From NCBI GenBank assembly GCA_948356915.1, contig CAOJCG010000003.1, positions 52,338 to 116,337 of the forward strand: DNA of 64,000 bases, read 5' to 3'. The notes under the pieces were generated by a model, which made no database searches, was not told the origin of the DNA, and saw only the letters and a program-made list of their open reading frames with translations. Every line of letters starts with the position of its first letter. The first letter of the stretch is position 1. The stretch comes from an uncultured Clostridiaceae bacterium. Its GTDB lineage: Bacteria; Bacillota; Clostridia; TANB77; CAG-508. The translations under genes were made by a program, and so were the position numbers. Below, one piece after another: positions 27,065 through 35,878 of this stretch.

Positions 27065-27538
27065 TTATTTGTAAAATGAAAGAAAGTTATTTAAGTTTTT
27101 CTCATGATATTCAATATTTTTTATCTTTTTTACAGCTCTCATAGTATATTTTGTTTTATTTTTTAGAATTATTTTTATCTTTTTATATACTATATCTTCA
27201 TTTTTTATAATTACTTTTTCTATGTCATCATTATTTATAAAAATATAATTATCTATATCAATTTTGTTTTTTGTTAAAGTATCTGAAACTATTGGTATAA
27301 GGCATATTCCTTTATCAAACTTATTAAATAAATATCCCATTACATTTTTGTTTCTTTTTATTTCAATAATTGCTCCAACTGCTCCAAATAACATAGGAAG
27401 TATTGATGGTTCTATTTGGCATGTGAAGCAATAATTATATTCTCCATAGCAATCTACTTTTTTAAAATATTCTTCTAATTTTTCTAGTGTATTTATATCT
27501 TCCATTACAATATTAACTCCATTTTTTCTAATTTTCAT
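27065..27538 (-). CDS. Hypothetical protein (YcxB/PH-like fold possible)
   Basis: A 157-aa soluble protein, mainly beta-strands with a Lys/Ile/Asn-rich C-terminus. The true start may be the ATG 11 codons in (27505), which has GGAG about 11 nt upstream. I recognise no family. It lies just upstream of the ZIP gene on the same strand with a 34-nt gap, so co-transcription is likely. Confidence 0.6.
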   Translation of the reverse strand: MKIRKNGVNIVMEDINTLEKLEEYFKKVDCYGEYNYCFTCQIEPSILPMLFGAVGAIIEIKRNKNVMGYLFNKFDKGICLIPIVSDTLTKNKIDIDNYIFINNDDIEKVIIKNEDIVYKKIKIILKNKTKYTMRAVKKIKNIEYHEKNLNNFLSFYK

Positions 27539-27693
27539 TTTCTTTTAAAAGCCTATCTAAATCATATACTCCATTTGCAGTTTTATTTTTCTCCTTATTT
27601 ACTTATTATTATTTTATAATTAAATATTAGCACACGCATAAATAAATATCAATAAAAAATAGAATTATATTCTGTTTATAATTTTTGTACTTT

Positions 27694-27722
27694 AAAAGGA
27701 GCAAAAATTTTGCTCCTTTTAC
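27694..27722 (-). terminator. Terminator after 27742 gene
   Basis: AAAAGGAGCAAAA and TTTTGCTCCTTTT are nearly adjacent inverted arms, 20 nt after the stop of the minus-strand gene. The remainder of 27539-27693 shows no gene. Confidence 0.7.
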
Positions 27723-27741
27723 ATCATATGCAATTTTAATC

Positions 27742-28230
27742 TTAATTTTCTTTCTTCACACGGTAATAAGTGTAGAAACAGCCTTTGAAAATTCTTTTAT
27801 ATTCAAAAAATTCTTCTTTATCTTTGAAATTCATAAAAATTATAACTATATCATCTATAAGCCTAGCATAAAAATTAGCATGTTCAATTAATACTATATC
27901 ACATATTTCTTTAATTGGTTGTACTTCTATATATTCATTTGATGACAAATATTTTTCAACGTATATTTCGCTTCTTTTAGCCTTTTCTGAATCTTCAAAT
28001 GCCATAGGTAGTAGAAACCTTCGCATAATAAATATTAGTGTAGTAATTAGCAAAATTGCTATTAATAAAGGAATTATAGATTCTACTTCTGCTATTACAT
28101 AGATAAATCCTAATACCCCAATGAACAATATACATATACTAAATATAAAGGTCTTCTTTTCCCAGAATGTTTTTAGGCTACGAATCCAAATATAAAAGCC
28201 TGTGGGAATTATTGTTACAACGCAGAACAA
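27742..28230 (-). CDS. Hypothetical membrane protein
   Basis: A protein of at least 162 aa with three hydrophobic helices in the first ~90 residues and an acidic/basic cytoplasmic tail. The only usable start is TTG at 28230 in the middle of the first helix; the frame is open 20 codons further up, to just after the bile-salt-hydrolase stop, without ATG, GTG or TTG. A non-standard ATT start there is possible. It would then follow the hydrolase gene by about 4 nt. Confidence 0.6.
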   Translation of the reverse strand: MFCVVTIIPTGFYIWIRSLKTFWEKKTFIFSICILFIGVLGFIYVIAEVESIIPLLIAILLITTLIFIMRRFLLPMAFEDSEKAKRSEIYVEKYLSSNEYIEVQPIKEICDIVLIEHANFYARLIDDIVIIFMNFKDKEEFFEYKRIFKGCFYTYYRVKKEN

Positions 28231-28288
28231 ATAAATTAAATCTGCTGAAAGTTGCTGAAACTCCCATAAAATTGCAAGAAAAATTTAG

Positions 28289-29263
28289 CTAATTTTGTAA
28301 GCTTATTTGCTCTTCTTTTATTGTAGGGTATTTTATAAGTTCACTGCTGTCTAAATTTTCCTTATTCATATCTATCGCTGTAATTTGATGATTATCATAA
28401 GTTGTATAATAATATATTCCTTTATTTGTATTGCAACATGATGTATATATTGTTATTTCATATTTGCCATCTCCTAAATTGCAGCAACCTCTTTGTTGGT
28501 CTACTGAATTTAATATGTGAAAGAATTGGCTAACACTTTCTTTTTCTCCTTCTAAAGAAATTGAGTTTAATTTTACAAATGCTGCGCGTACAAATCTTGA
28601 TTGTGATGACAAGTCTCCTGGTAGGCCTATTGCTCCCATTCCGCGGCTATATGTTTTTAAATTTATGCCTTTTGAAAATGTATTTTGTGGCTCTTTTGTT
28701 GATAAACTCATATAGTTATTTAGGTTAAACATTTGCATATCAAAGGGTGGATTATTGGTTAATACTCCTACTGGGTTTTCATATATTTTTATACCTTCTT
28801 TTAAAGGTTCTACTGTTATTGTTTCTGTGCTATCTGATATAATATAGTGAAGCTGGGCTACTGGTAAATTTTCATTAAATTGTCTATCTAATAAATTCAT
28901 TTTTTCTATTAGTTTTCGTGCTTCTTTTACTGTGGCACATTTACTTAAAATCCATGGTATGAATTCAAATTGGTTTATATTATTTTTTCCTTCTATCTTT
29001 TTATTGTAGTAGCTATTACCTACAAAATTTAGACCTGCCATTGCTAATCCTTTTTCATTTACTCCATCATAATATAATGGGTAATTTTCTATTACATGAG
29101 CCATACCAATTATGGCATAATGAGTATCTATATTTCCTTCTTCTATAAAATGAAATGGATAATTTCTCGGAGTTATTGTTACATCATCTCCATAGGAAAA
29201 TTCATAGTCTAGTGTTCGTCCAAAATAAAAGTCTTTTGTTTTATATGTTACTGCTGTACACAT
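28289..29263 (-). CDS. Choloylglycine/bile salt hydrolase family enzyme
   Basis: A 324-aa Ntn-hydrolase. Cys-2 right after the initiator Met (MCTAVTYKT) is the autocatalytic nucleophile, and FGRTLDYEFSYG (residues 14-25), NNPPFD near 168 and the late GDLSSQSRFVRAAF segment (near 217-230) match the choloylglycine hydrolase family. Members deconjugate bile salts or open penicillin V; bile salts are likelier for a gut bacterium. GGAGG precedes the start. Confidence 0.9.
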   Translation of the reverse strand: MCTAVTYKTKDFYFGRTLDYEFSYGDDVTITPRNYPFHFIEEGNIDTHYAIIGMAHVIENYPLYYDGVNEKGLAMAGLNFVGNSYYNKKIEGKNNINQFEFIPWILSKCATVKEARKLIEKMNLLDRQFNENLPVAQLHYIISDSTETITVEPLKEGIKIYENPVGVLTNNPPFDMQMFNLNNYMSLSTKEPQNTFSKGINLKTYSRGMGAIGLPGDLSSQSRFVRAAFVKLNSISLEGEKESVSQFFHILNSVDQQRGCCNLGDGKYEITIYTSCCNTNKGIYYYTTYDNHQITAIDMNKENLDSSELIKYPTIKEEQISLQN

Positions 29264-29421
29264 TCGTATCCCTCCTTTAATTATTTATATTATAATTATG
29301 ATATATATTCTTATAAAAAATACCATAAAATAAAGTTTACATTTTAACTATTGAGATTAAGCAACTTTTATGTTATAAATATTATGTACTAATAAATATA
29401 CTATAAAGGATAGAAATAAAT

Positions 29422-30627
29422 ATGAAAAGATTATTAAGAGTAAGTTTTGATATATTGATAACATCGATAGTTCCTATTGCCTCGTGGTTTTTACTCGGAA
29501 TTATATTGGATAATCATTTAATTAATATATTCTCATTAACATACCCACTTCAATGTTTAATGGGTATGATTATTGCGATATTTGGTGTTGGAGCTAATAT
29601 TAGCATTTATAGAGATAATAATAAAAATGGTGGAGATAATGGGATTTTTTATGGAATTATATTTAGTATTTTAGTTTTTGGCTTCATTATTTTTAACAAT
29701 GATAATTATATAAATTTTATGAATATGGATACTAAAATATATAAAATATTTTGCATATATTCTATGTTTCAAATTTTCTTTCATACAGTATTAGAGTTAA
29801 TATTAACTAAACTTTATTATAAGGAGGAAAATAAGAAAGCAAATAAAATAGCTGTTTTATTTAATTCTATTAACTTTGTAAGTTTAATAGGTATAGCAAT
29901 TATTACAAAAAATCAATTAATAACTGCAATTATATCTGGTATTCTAATGTTTATGATGATTGTTTTTTTAGTAATAAAAAATGTTGAAAAAATCGATTTT
30001 AAAATTAATTTAAAAAATTGGTTTAAATATAACTCTGTTGCATTTAGTGTAAGCCTTATGTTTTTTGTTATATACTTTTTTGGATTTAGCAATTCTTTTG
30101 AATATGGCGAAAAATATATGATAGCAATAACATTTGCTACATTAGTAACAGATATGCAGTGGGATATTACAGATGCAGTAAAAACAGTAGCAAAAGTAGA
30201 TATTGCAAAGAAAAAGTTTAATTATAATGAACATTTAAGAAATGCTATAAAATTATATATGTTGCTTATTTTATCAGTATTGTTAATGTCACTTATATTG
30301 TATCCTTTTTATAAACCCGACTTAAAAATTGTAAGTATTTTTATTTCTTTACATATATTAGACTTTATGTTTGGACCATTTATAGAAATAAAAATTTGTT
30401 TTTTACAATTAGAAGATTCCGCTTTAAAAATGACTACAAATATGATAATTGCCTATTTAATTAGAACAGCTGCATCATTTATACCAACACCTTTTTGTAC
30501 AATTATAGGGCAAATGTGCTCTACTTCTTATGAATTTATTTGTACCAAAATAAATTATAGAAAATATAAGCTTAAAAATATTTCGACATCCAATAATTTA
30601 GTGGGAGTAGATTTGAAAAATATATAA
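29422..30627 (+). CDS. Multi-helix membrane protein, MATE-like
   Basis: A 401-aa protein with about 11-12 hydrophobic helices. The general layout and the paired halves resemble MATE/flippase-type transporters (multidrug and lipid-linked exporters), but I see no diagnostic motif. The start codon follows AAAGGA. It stands alone, between divergent bile salt hydrolase and a strong terminator. Confidence 0.6.
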   Translation: MKRLLRVSFDILITSIVPIASWFLLGIILDNHLINIFSLTYPLQCLMGMIIAIFGVGANISIYRDNNKNGGDNGIFYGIIFSILVFGFIIFNNDNYINFMNMDTKIYKIFCIYSMFQIFFHTVLELILTKLYYKEENKKANKIAVLFNSINFVSLIGIAIITKNQLITAIISGILMFMMIVFLVIKNVEKIDFKINLKNWFKYNSVAFSVSLMFFVIYFFGFSNSFEYGEKYMIAITFATLVTDMQWDITDAVKTVAKVDIAKKKFNYNEHLRNAIKLYMLLILSVLLMSLILYPFYKPDLKIVSIFISLHILDFMFGPFIEIKICFLQLEDSALKMTTNMIIAYLIRTAASFIPTPFCTIIGQMCSTSYEFICTKINYRKYKLKNISTSNNLVGVDLKNI

Positions 30628-30649
30628 ACGTTTTTATATCTAATAACAA

Positions 30650-30709
30650 AAAACAAAATAAGTTTAAATTAACAAAAATGCTGATTTAAACTTATCTTGT
30701 TTTTTTTTT
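30650..30709 (+). terminator. Strong terminator, convergent genes
   Basis: AACAAAATAAGTTTAAAT pairs with ATTTAAACTTATCTTGTT (1 mismatch), followed by ten T. It lies between two convergent genes. Confidence 0.8.
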
Positions 30710-30744
30710 GCATATTATTTTCTAAAAATATCAATAATTTTTCT

Positions 30745-31065
30745 CTATTGCTTCTTTTTCTTAGGTTTTGGCATAGGTGTAACTTCCTCTATTTTGCTTA
30801 CAACATTCTTGCAAAATTCTGAATCATCAATATCTAATATATAATGTTCTTTTGCTCCTTTATATGGGTATCCTAGTTTTGAATCTTTCATCATTTCTTC
30901 TATACATTCTAATTTTTTAACAAATGCATTGTTATCACAAACTATAATAATTGGCTTATCATTAACATATACCATAAATTCTCCAAACATTTTCTTATAC
31001 CTAATAGCCCCAATTCCATTTATTTGTTCACATACATATTCTATATACTCATTTGTAGTTGCCAT
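30745..31065 (-). CDS. TfoX N-terminal domain protein
   Basis: A 106-aa protein matching the TfoX/Sxy N-terminal domain: an early IRYKKMFGEFMVYVND segment (residues 20-35), then DNNAFVKK (44-51) and a Lys-rich end. In gamma-proteobacteria TfoX regulates competence; in Firmicutes such short versions have no known role. GGAG precedes the start. Confidence 0.8.
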   Translation of the reverse strand: MATTNEYIEYVCEQINGIGAIRYKKMFGEFMVYVNDKPIIIVCDNNAFVKKLECIEEMMKDSKLGYPYKGAKEHYILDIDDSEFCKNVVSKIEEVTPMPKPKKKKQ

Positions 31066-31149
31066 TTCTTATTTCTCCTTTTATAATTTTTAATTAATTA
31101 TTATATATAAACATTAGAAATTGTATTGTTATATATAACTCTTATATTT

Positions 31150-31917
31150 TTACATAATTGATTCTACATATTCTTCTAAACACATTCCTAATTCATTTAT
31201 CTTTTTAGCATTTTCTTTTCCAACATACCTCCAATGCCATGGCTCATAGGTTACTTTTGTAATATTTTCTTTTTCTTTTGGGTACCTTAAAATAAAGCCA
31301 TACTCTTCTCCATTCTCTTTTAACCATTTGAATGCTTTTGTTTCTTCAAAGTCACCATTAACATAGTTAAAATCTACTGCTAGTCCCAAACTATGCTCAC
31401 TATGCCCTGGTTTATTAATTGTTTCTTCTGTAAGTCTTTTGGCTTCTTTCTCAGTTTTGCCTTGTTCTTTATAGTATTTAACTTTATTGTTGTATACTGT
31501 TTCTTGTTCTTCTACACTTCTATATGATGATTGTACCCATATATTACTTACTCCTTCTTCTCTCATGTCTTCTATCATATCTTGTAAATATTTTATTGCT
31601 CTACTATCAAATTTTCTATATTGGTCAATACTGGATAATTTCATTTCATAATTTTCTGGTAATTTGTTAGCCTGGTTTACAAGGGTAAGTTTCCAATCTA
31701 ACTTTTTATTATTTATAACACTATTATTTTCTTCAACATTTGTTTTTGAAACTTTTGCTACTTCAACTGTATTGTTATTTCCCGTAGTTTCCTTTTTAGG
31801 GATAATCAATTTTATAATTATAAAAACTAATAATATGAATGTAGAAATTATTAATATATTTCTTTTTACTATTCTTTTATTAAACTTTATTTTTCTTTTT
31901 CTATTTTGTTCTTCCAT
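31150..31917 (-). CDS. D,D-carboxypeptidase, VanY/M15B family
   Basis: A 255-aa zinc peptidase that trims the terminal D-Ala of peptidoglycan stems. It has a basic start and one signal-anchor helix (about 15-36), then the peptidase: SSYRS (near 125), the zinc ligands in GHSEHSLGLAVDF (near 172-184) and EPWHWRYVG (near 221-229). The enzyme acts outside the membrane. It lies alone between two stretches without genes. Confidence 0.88.
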   Translation of the reverse strand: MEEQNRKRKIKFNKRIVKRNILIISTFILLVFIIIKLIIPKKETTGNNNTVEVAKVSKTNVEENNSVINNKKLDWKLTLVNQANKLPENYEMKLSSIDQYRKFDSRAIKYLQDMIEDMREEGVSNIWVQSSYRSVEEQETVYNNKVKYYKEQGKTEKEAKRLTEETINKPGHSEHSLGLAVDFNYVNGDFEETKAFKWLKENGEEYGFILRYPKEKENITKVTYEPWHWRYVGKENAKKINELGMCLEEYVESIM

Positions 31918-32207
31918 TTAATTTTATCCTTTCGTATAATACTTGTCCAATATAATTATATATCATAAATATTAAAATTGCATTACAGAAAAATTAATAT
32001 TTTGTAAGCTTTTTGTAAGGAATTTTTAATATTCGTTTAAATTAATTCATTTCTATTTTTCTGACTTAATTATAATACTTAAATTCATTTTAGGCAACTT
32101 TAAATTTAAAGTTAACTTTTATTTTACATTTTGCATTAATTTGACTTTGTTTTATTTTTATGTTAACATATAAATATATCAATTATATAATGAAGGGAGA
32201 AATAAAA

Positions 32208-32516
32208 ATGACTCGGAACTTATTTGTTATTGTAATTTTCTTTTTTGGTGCTATAATTTTGGCAAACATTATAATTCGTATTTATGCCTATTGCAAAATG
32301 CAAAAGTTATATGACGAATTATCTATTATGATTTCAGATTTTGACAATCCTCAACCTTATGCACAAAAATATGTCGAAATGCTAGCATTTTGGAGGAAAT
32401 TCCATCATTTTTTGAGTTATGAAGTGAGAGTACTGCAATTCAAATCCTATTCTAGGAGTTGTGCAATGTTTTATCCTGAATTCGCAAAGAAGATCCATTC
32501 TTTGTATTTAAGATAA
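32208..32516 (+). CDS. Small membrane protein, accessory
   Basis: A 102-aa protein with one membrane helix (residues 5-27) and a helical, aromatic-rich cytoplasmic part. I choose ATG 32208 because AAGGGAG lies 9 nt upstream. Codon 3 is CGG, read as Arg without a shift (shifting would stop at once). The gene and its terminator (GAAGATGC...GCATCTTC) resemble the small gene at 44270, suggesting a shared acquired origin. Unknown function. Confidence 0.55.
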   Translation: MTRNLFVIVIFFFGAIILANIIIRIYAYCKMQKLYDELSIMISDFDNPQPYAQKYVEMLAFWRKFHHFLSYEVRVLQFKSYSRSCAMFYPEFAKKIHSLYLR

Positions 32517-32524
32517 TCTCTTTA

Positions 32525-32557
32525 AAAGAAGATGCTATTATTTAGCATCTTCTTTTA
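32525..32557 (+). terminator. Terminator after small membrane gene
   Basis: AAAGAAGATGCTA/TAGCATCTTCTTT, 13-bp perfect stem, 5-nt loop. Nearly the same hairpin follows the gene at 44270. Confidence 0.8.
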
Positions 32558-32570
32558 TATGAATTTTTAA

Positions 32571-33524
32571 TTATTTTATAAATAGCATTCCTATATATGA
32601 AACATACATTAAGCAATATAATACTCCATTTAATCTACTCATTTCCTTTTTAGGTGGTATATATGGGAAGATTGCTAGTATTATTGTTGAAACGACTAAA
32701 AGCATTAAATCAAAATTATATGATATATTATATATAATAGGTTTTATTATTGCTGAAACTCCTAGTATTAGTAATATATTAAATATATTTGAACCTATTA
32801 TATTACCTATTGCAATGTCACTGTCCCCTTTTAATGCAGCCACTACACTTGTTACAAGTTCTGGAAGGCTTGTCCCTATTGCGAGTATTGTTAAGCTTAT
32901 TATTTTTTCACTTAGTCCTACAATTTTTGCAACATTTACAGCATTATTTACTGCTAAGTCTCCTCCTATTTTCAAACCTATAATTCCTATTATTATAAAT
33001 ATTATATTTTTTAATATATTATTTTGCTTTTTGTCCTCTTTCTCTAATTCAACTAATGCATTATTTATACTTTGCTTTTTTGCCATAATTATTGTATATC
33101 CGATAAATAATATAAATAGAATTAATAAGCCTATTGCTTCTACTTTTGATATTGTACTTCCTGTACTTGCAAATATCATAAGTATTATTGTAAATATTAA
33201 GCACATTGGTATTTCATATTTTATTGTTTCTTTTTGGAATTTGACAGGTCTTAAAATACTTGCTAATCCTAAAATTAATAATAAATTACACAAATTACTT
33301 CCTACAACATTTCCTATTGCCATATCTGAATAGCCATCTATTGCAGAAGTTATACTTACAAATAACTCTGGCATAGAAGTTCCAATAGAAACAATTGTAA
33401 GCCCTATTATTATTTCTGGTATATGAAACTTTTTAGCTACTCCACTTGCTCCATTTACTAACATATCTGCTCCTACAATAAGCAAAATAAATCCAACTAT
33501 TATTAATATAATTGATAAAAACAT
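32571..33524 (-). CDS. Ca2+/Na+ antiporter, CaCA family
   Basis: A 317-aa membrane exchanger with ten helices in two halves. Each half carries the alpha-repeat motif with paired acidic residues: SIGTSMPELFVS (near 47-58) with GNVVGSNLCN (near 73-82), and AIGTSLPELVTS (near 213-224) with GNIIGSNIFN (near 238-247). It exports Ca2+ in exchange for Na+ or H+. GGAGG precedes the start. No in-frame CGG. Confidence 0.92.
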   Translation of the reverse strand: MFLSIILIIVGFILLIVGADMLVNGASGVAKKFHIPEIIIGLTIVSIGTSMPELFVSITSAIDGYSDMAIGNVVGSNLCNLLLILGLASILRPVKFQKETIKYEIPMCLIFTIILMIFASTGSTISKVEAIGLLILFILFIGYTIIMAKKQSINNALVELEKEDKKQNNILKNIIFIIIGIIGLKIGGDLAVNNAVNVAKIVGLSEKIISLTILAIGTSLPELVTSVVAALKGDSDIAIGNIIGSNIFNILLILGVSAIIKPIIYNISYNFDLMLLVVSTIILAIFPYIPPKKEMSRLNGVLYCLMYVSYIGMLFIK

Positions 33525-33698
33525 TGTAAATTCCTCCTATTTTTAAATCTATTATACTATATATCATAAGTCAATATTTTTCAATAGTAATATTTTTTGA
33601 TATGAATAATATTTTATATTTGATATTTTACATAATGTATTATATAATGGTTTTGTCACTTTTTTTATAACTGTCTTAAAATTTTAAGGAGGTTTAGT

Positions 33699-34400
33699 AT
33701 GAAAATAGTAGGAATAATTGGTGGAATGAGTTATGAGTCTTCTAAACATTATTATGAAAGAATTAATACTATTATTAATAATAAGCTTGGTAACTTAAAT
33801 ACTGCTGAAATAATAATGTATAGTGTTAATTTTCAAGATATTGAGCCCTATATGCGGGAAAACAATTGGAAACCAATTGAAGAAAAGTTATGTGATATAG
33901 CTAAGAAACTTGAACTTATTGGAGCTGATATCATTGTTATTGCAACAAATACAATACATAAATTAGCAGATAAAATACAAAGTTCTATTAATATCCCTAT
34001 ATTACATATAGCAGATTGTGTTTCTGCTGAGTGTTTAAATCAAAATGTAAGAAAAGTTGGATTACTAGGAACGAAATACACTATGACAGAAAATTTTTTG
34101 AAAGATAGATTGGCAAAAAATGGCTTAACAGTATATGTTCCACAAAGTGATGAAGATATTGCCGAAATAGATAGGATAATATTTAAAGAACTATGTATTG
34201 GTAATACTGAAAGCACTTCTAAAGAATACTATATAAATGTGATTAATAATATGGTAAAAAACTTTGGAATAAAAGGTGTAATACTCGGTTGTACTGAAAT
34301 TGAAATGCTTATACAACCGCAAGATTTAGAAATACCTATTTTCGATACCACCCAAGCGCATATAAATTCAATTGTAAATTATATTTTGAAAAATATTTAA
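33699..34400 (+). CDS. Aspartate/glutamate racemase family protein
   Basis: A 233-aa racemase of the Asp/Glu family, beginning GIIGGMSYESS. Of the two catalytic positions, the second Cys is present in LGCTEIEML (near 199), while the first motif reads ATNTIHK (near 86) with no Cys. Several broad-specificity members use Thr instead of the first Cys, so it may still be active. AAGGAGG stands before the start. CGG at 33855 is read as Arg (YMREN). Codons ending in C and this CGG suggest transfer. Confidence 0.85.
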   Translation: MKIVGIIGGMSYESSKHYYERINTIINNKLGNLNTAEIIMYSVNFQDIEPYMRENNWKPIEEKLCDIAKKLELIGADIIVIATNTIHKLADKIQSSINIPILHIADCVSAECLNQNVRKVGLLGTKYTMTENFLKDRLAKNGLTVYVPQSDEDIAEIDRIIFKELCIGNTESTSKEYYINVINNMVKNFGIKGVILGCTEIEMLIQPQDLEIPIFDTTQAHINSIVNYILKNI

Positions 34401-34431
34401 TAAGAAATTATTTTATACTACTATAAACATA

Positions 34432-34469
34432 CAAATAGAGGGAAACTAATTATAGTTTCCCTCTATTTG
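34432..34469 (+). terminator. 17-bp perfect hairpin after racemase
   Basis: CAAATAGAGGGAAACTA and TAGTTTCCCTCTATTTG are separated by 4 nt. Confidence 0.8.
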
Positions 34470-34470
34470 T

Positions 34471-34637
34471 TTACTTCTCATACTCATCATCGCAGCACCA
34501 TAACCGTTGCCGTTCTCTTTGTTCTCTTTCGAATCCTATTTTGCTTAGAAAAGATGACCTTATATATTCTGTATCATCTCTGCCACAATAAAATAAGCTT
34601 TCTGCAACAGTTGCAAGGGCAATTATAAGAGATATGC
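34471..34637 (-). pseudogene. C-terminal remnant of an accessory gene
   Basis: A minus-strand frame of ~54 codons (containing SLFYCGRDDTEYIRSS) ends at TAA 34471 but starts after a TAG with no start codon. It contains two in-frame CGGs read as Arg. The codon use is like that of the other small accessory genes, so it is probably a truncated acquired gene. Confidence 0.45.
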
Positions 34638-34642
34638 TAATT

Positions 34643-35792
34643 TTAGCCTACTTTTCTTTTGTTCTTTGAAAAAGCATTAGTAAGTATAATAAAGAATATA
34701 CTAAATAAAACAATTACTCCCATATTAGTAAATACTGGCATTAAAGTTTCTATGTTGAATACTTCTATTGCTTTAATTAGTTCATTTGTTTGAATGTACC
34801 AATATGTTGGTATAATATGTGCTATTGTTAGTACAGTTTTTGGTAGCCATTCTACTGGTACAAATGCTCCACATAAGAAGCTTGAACCTAGTGCTATTAC
34901 ATTTACTATTCCATTTATTGCGTTTTTGTTGTTTATTATTGTTGCTATTAAAAATGCTATTGTTAAAGCACACATTGTAAATATAAATGAATTTACTATA
35001 TATATTAGTCCGTGCTATGCTAAACATTGCTTTTCCTACTATTGCAAAACTTATTAACACATAAAATAACCATAACATTGTTGCAAATAGACCATTTGAA
35101 AGTAATAATATTCTATTATGCTTTTTATAATTCATACTACTTATAATTGTTCTTTTTCGTATACTTTTTTCATTAAAACTTGATAATATTAAGCATATTA
35201 CATATATTGCACCTGCTAATATGCTATAGCTTGCAAAATTATAGTAAAAGCTTGCTTTTGATAAACTATTTGTGTCTAACTTTGATGTAACTTCTATTTG
35301 TGTTTCATTTTCTAAACTATTATTTATTTTTTCTATTAGTTCCGCTTCATTACTTATCTCATTTGAATATATAGTTTGTATTTTTATATATCTTGAAAGT
35401 AGCATTTCTGAATAGCTTGATTGATAGTCTCCTGTACTTTTTATTTGTATTTCTGGTGTTTCACCATTTAATACAGTTTGCCTATAATTTTCTGGTATGT
35501 ATATAATGTAATTTACATCTCTATAAAATAATGCATCATTAATGCTATCATCTTCTAGTTTTATATCTATTATATTTGAGTTTTCTTTTATATACTCTAT
35601 CAAATTTTTTGTTAAGCCTATTTCTTGATCTTTATTTATTATTAAAATATCTGGTTTAGCTGCTATGAAGTTTGTATTATTTTCGCTTGTTGACATATTG
35701 AATACGCCAAATACTAGTAATATTATTGTATATAAAAGTACAACAAATTTATTTTTATTTAATATTTTTAAAAATGTTTTAAATACTGTCAT
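34643..35792 (-). CDS. ABC-2 permease, interrupted by CGG
   Basis: An integral membrane subunit of an ABC exporter: a cytoplasmic start, first helix (about 18-37), a large outer domain with coiled-coil parts, then five to six helices. Start ATG 35792 follows GGAAGG; in-frame ATGs upstream fall in tandem repeats. The frame reads ATA GCA CGG ACT at 35012 and runs into a non-membrane sequence before stopping; skipping C35012 gives S-I-A-G-L-I-Y-I-V-N-S and an open hydrophobic frame to 34643 (382 aa). It pairs with the permease and ATPase upstream. Confidence 0.82.
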
Positions 35793-35808
35793 TTTTTTCC
35801 TTTCCCTT

Positions 35809-35868
35809 CCCATTTGGGACAGATTTCCCATTTGGGACAGATTTCCCATTTGGAAACGTCCCCAATGG
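35809..35868 (-). repeat. 18-nt tandem repeat before permease
   Basis: CCCATTTGGGACAGATTT occurs twice in tandem with a third partial copy ending in AACGTCCCC. Its GGGACAG/GTCCCC words link it to the repeat family at 44859 and 56388. It separates the two permease genes. Confidence 0.7.
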
Positions 35869-35878
35869 AACTTTGTTT

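Noticed and set aside
35793..35849. N-terminal MGNLSQ repeats of the permease as protein
   Set aside because: They are translation of intergenic 18-nt repeats; the ATG at 35792 has the ribosome site.
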